From an uncultured Pseudorhodobacter sp. (GTDB lineage Bacteria; Pseudomonadota; Alphaproteobacteria; Rhodobacterales; Rhodobacteraceae): DNA of 5,873 nucleotides. Both the position numbers and the translations under genes were made by a program. The DNA lies in contig CAMFIX010000217.1 in the NCBI GenBank assembly GCA_945952425.1, positions 1-5,873 on the forward strand, read 5' to 3'. The notes under the pieces are model-generated. The model saw nothing but the letters and a program-made list of their open reading frames with translations, did not search any database and was not told where the DNA came from. Shown piece after piece: positions 5,379 to 5,873 of this stretch. Numbering within the stretch: position 1 is the first letter of the stretch; each line of letters begins with the position of its first letter.

Positions 5379-5573
5379 ATGATGAAAGCCCTGACTGCCG
5401 CCCTGATGCTGGCGCTGACGCTGCCCGCCCTTCCCGTCGCCGCCGACACGCTGCCCGGCCTGCATGCCCTGACCCAAGGCCAGGCGGTCGAGCGCCGCGC
5501 CAAGCGTTGCCCCAAGGGCGGCGAGACCTCGACCGCGCCGGCCTGCACCGGCCATGGCGGCGGCGGCATCTGA
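5379..5573 (+). CDS. Small predicted exported peptide with two cysteines, function unknown
   Basis: A 64-residue protein (63 from ATG 5382) that I do not recognise. Residues 1-22 form a textbook Sec signal peptide: MMK start, a hydrophobic core rich in Ala and Leu, and a VAA site before D23, predicting cleavage to a mature peptide of about 42 residues in the periplasm. The mature part is hydrophilic and basic around QAVERRAKRC, with C44 and C56 twelve residues apart, enough for one disulfide, and a glycine tail ending GHGGGGI. There is no lipobox cysteine at the cleavage site. Supporting evidence that it is a real gene: a good ribosome site, G/C-rich codon use like its neighbours, and a strong terminator starting 15 bp after the stop. 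It may be carried on the dapD transcript or have its own promoter. It could be a lineage-specific periplasmic peptide; any role (stress, metal, envelope) would be speculation. Confidence 0.72.
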   Translation: MMKALTAALMLALTLPALPVAADTLPGLHALTQGQAVERRAKRCPKGGETSTAPACTGHGGGGI

Positions 5574-5587
5574 ACCCTTTCGACCGC

Positions 5588-5618
5588 AGGGGCCCCGGGC
5601 GCGATCCCGGGGCCTTTT
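5588..5618 (+). terminator. Rho-independent terminator after the small exported-peptide gene
   Basis: A perfect 9-bp stem, GGCCCCGGG at 5591-5599 and CCCGGGGCC at 5606-5614, with a 6-nt loop. It is followed by TTTT and, two bases later, a second TTTT. The A-rich/G side (5588-5590) can pair with the first Ts. It works only in the plus direction and should end transcription of the dapD/small-peptide segment. Confidence 0.9.
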
Positions 5619-5627
5619 GCTTTTCGC

Positions 5628-5657
5628 TTGGCGCGGGGCGGGCTCTGGCGCTATGGG
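5628..5657 (+). promoter_or_regulatory. Tentative sigma70-type promoter for the last gene
   Basis: TTGGCG at 5628-5633 and TATGGG at 5652-5657 are 18 bp apart and lie between the terminator and the last gene's ribosome site. A transcript would have a leader of roughly 20 nt. The -10 match is poor beyond its first three bases. The position after a strong terminator is the main support, since the next gene needs its own promoter. Confidence 0.3.
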
Positions 5658-5681
5658 AGCCTCCAGCCAAGGAGGCCCGAG

Positions 5682-5873
5682 ATGAGCGACGAAAAGCCGG
5701 TGAAGCCCAAGCGCCCGCAGCAGGTCTTTACCCTGCTGGTCGAAGTGGGGCGCAAGGCCGATGACGGGTTGCCCGAAAAGGCGACCGGGGCGGGGCTCTT
5801 GTGCTATGCCTCGGGGGTGGACGAGGAAGAGGCGGTGCGCGAGACCGTCGCCATCCTGAAACAGGCCGATATG
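5682..5873 (+). CDS. Unrecognised protein, 3'-truncated by window edge
   Basis: The first 64 codons of a gene that continues past the window. ATG 5682 is preceded by AAGGAGG at 5669-5675 with a 6-nt spacer, one of the best ribosome sites in the window. The protein begins with a charged, lysine- and proline-rich segment (MSDEKPVKPKRPQQ), then QVFTLLVEVGRKADDGLP, a GAGLLCYASG stretch and an acidic DEEEAVRETVAILKQADM that looks helical. No signal peptide or membrane segment is visible. The mix suggests a small cytoplasmic alpha/beta protein. I recall dapE often following dapD at some distance in related bacteria, but this is not DapE. Function is unknown. Confidence 0.75.
   Translation, partial: MSDEKPVKPKRPQQVFTLLVEVGRKADDGLPEKATGAGLLCYASGVDEEEAVRETVAILKQADM

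Overview
The window is GC-rich, densely packed bacterial DNA. It most resembles an alphaproteobacterium of the Rhodobacterales (Paracoccus/Rhodobacter type). That placement is an inference from the strong G/C third-position bias, the protein sequences and an alphaproteobacterial-style LexA box; no database was searched. An LpxK gene shows the organism makes lipid A.

Layout from left to right. (1) The 3' part of lpxK, plus strand, runs in from the left edge. (2) Convergent to it on the minus strand is a two-gene unit: a photolyase/cryptochrome-family flavoprotein gene followed after 2 nt by a 47-codon DUF2256 zinc-ribbon-like gene. A GTTC-N7-GTTC direct repeat, the alphaproteobacterial LexA (SOS) box pattern, lies just upstream of the photolyase start. 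A 17-bp inverted repeat brackets the whole unit. (3) Also on the minus strand is a LOG/TIGR00730-family nucleotide phosphoribohydrolase. (4) Divergent from it, 42 bp away, is a plus-strand APH/choline-kinase-like phosphotransferase. (5) Then come dapD (lysine and meso-diaminopimelate synthesis), a small gene for a predicted exported peptide with two cysteines, and a strong intrinsic terminator. (6) The window ends inside the start of an unrecognised gene with a near-perfect Shine-Dalgarno sequence.

Most of the region is ordinary chromosomal housekeeping: envelope lipid A, cell-wall precursor and nucleotide metabolism. The part that looks like a functional module is the photolyase-DUF2256 pair, which appears to be a DNA-damage-inducible unit. 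The photolyase seems to lack several residues of the classical E. coli-type FAD pocket and tryptophan triad, so its chemistry or role may differ from textbook cyclobutane-dimer repair. No CRISPR array, tRNA, rRNA, insertion sequence or phage gene was seen. No stretch longer than 300 bases lacks a gene; the longest gaps, about 143 and 108 bases, flank the small exported-peptide gene and are described below.
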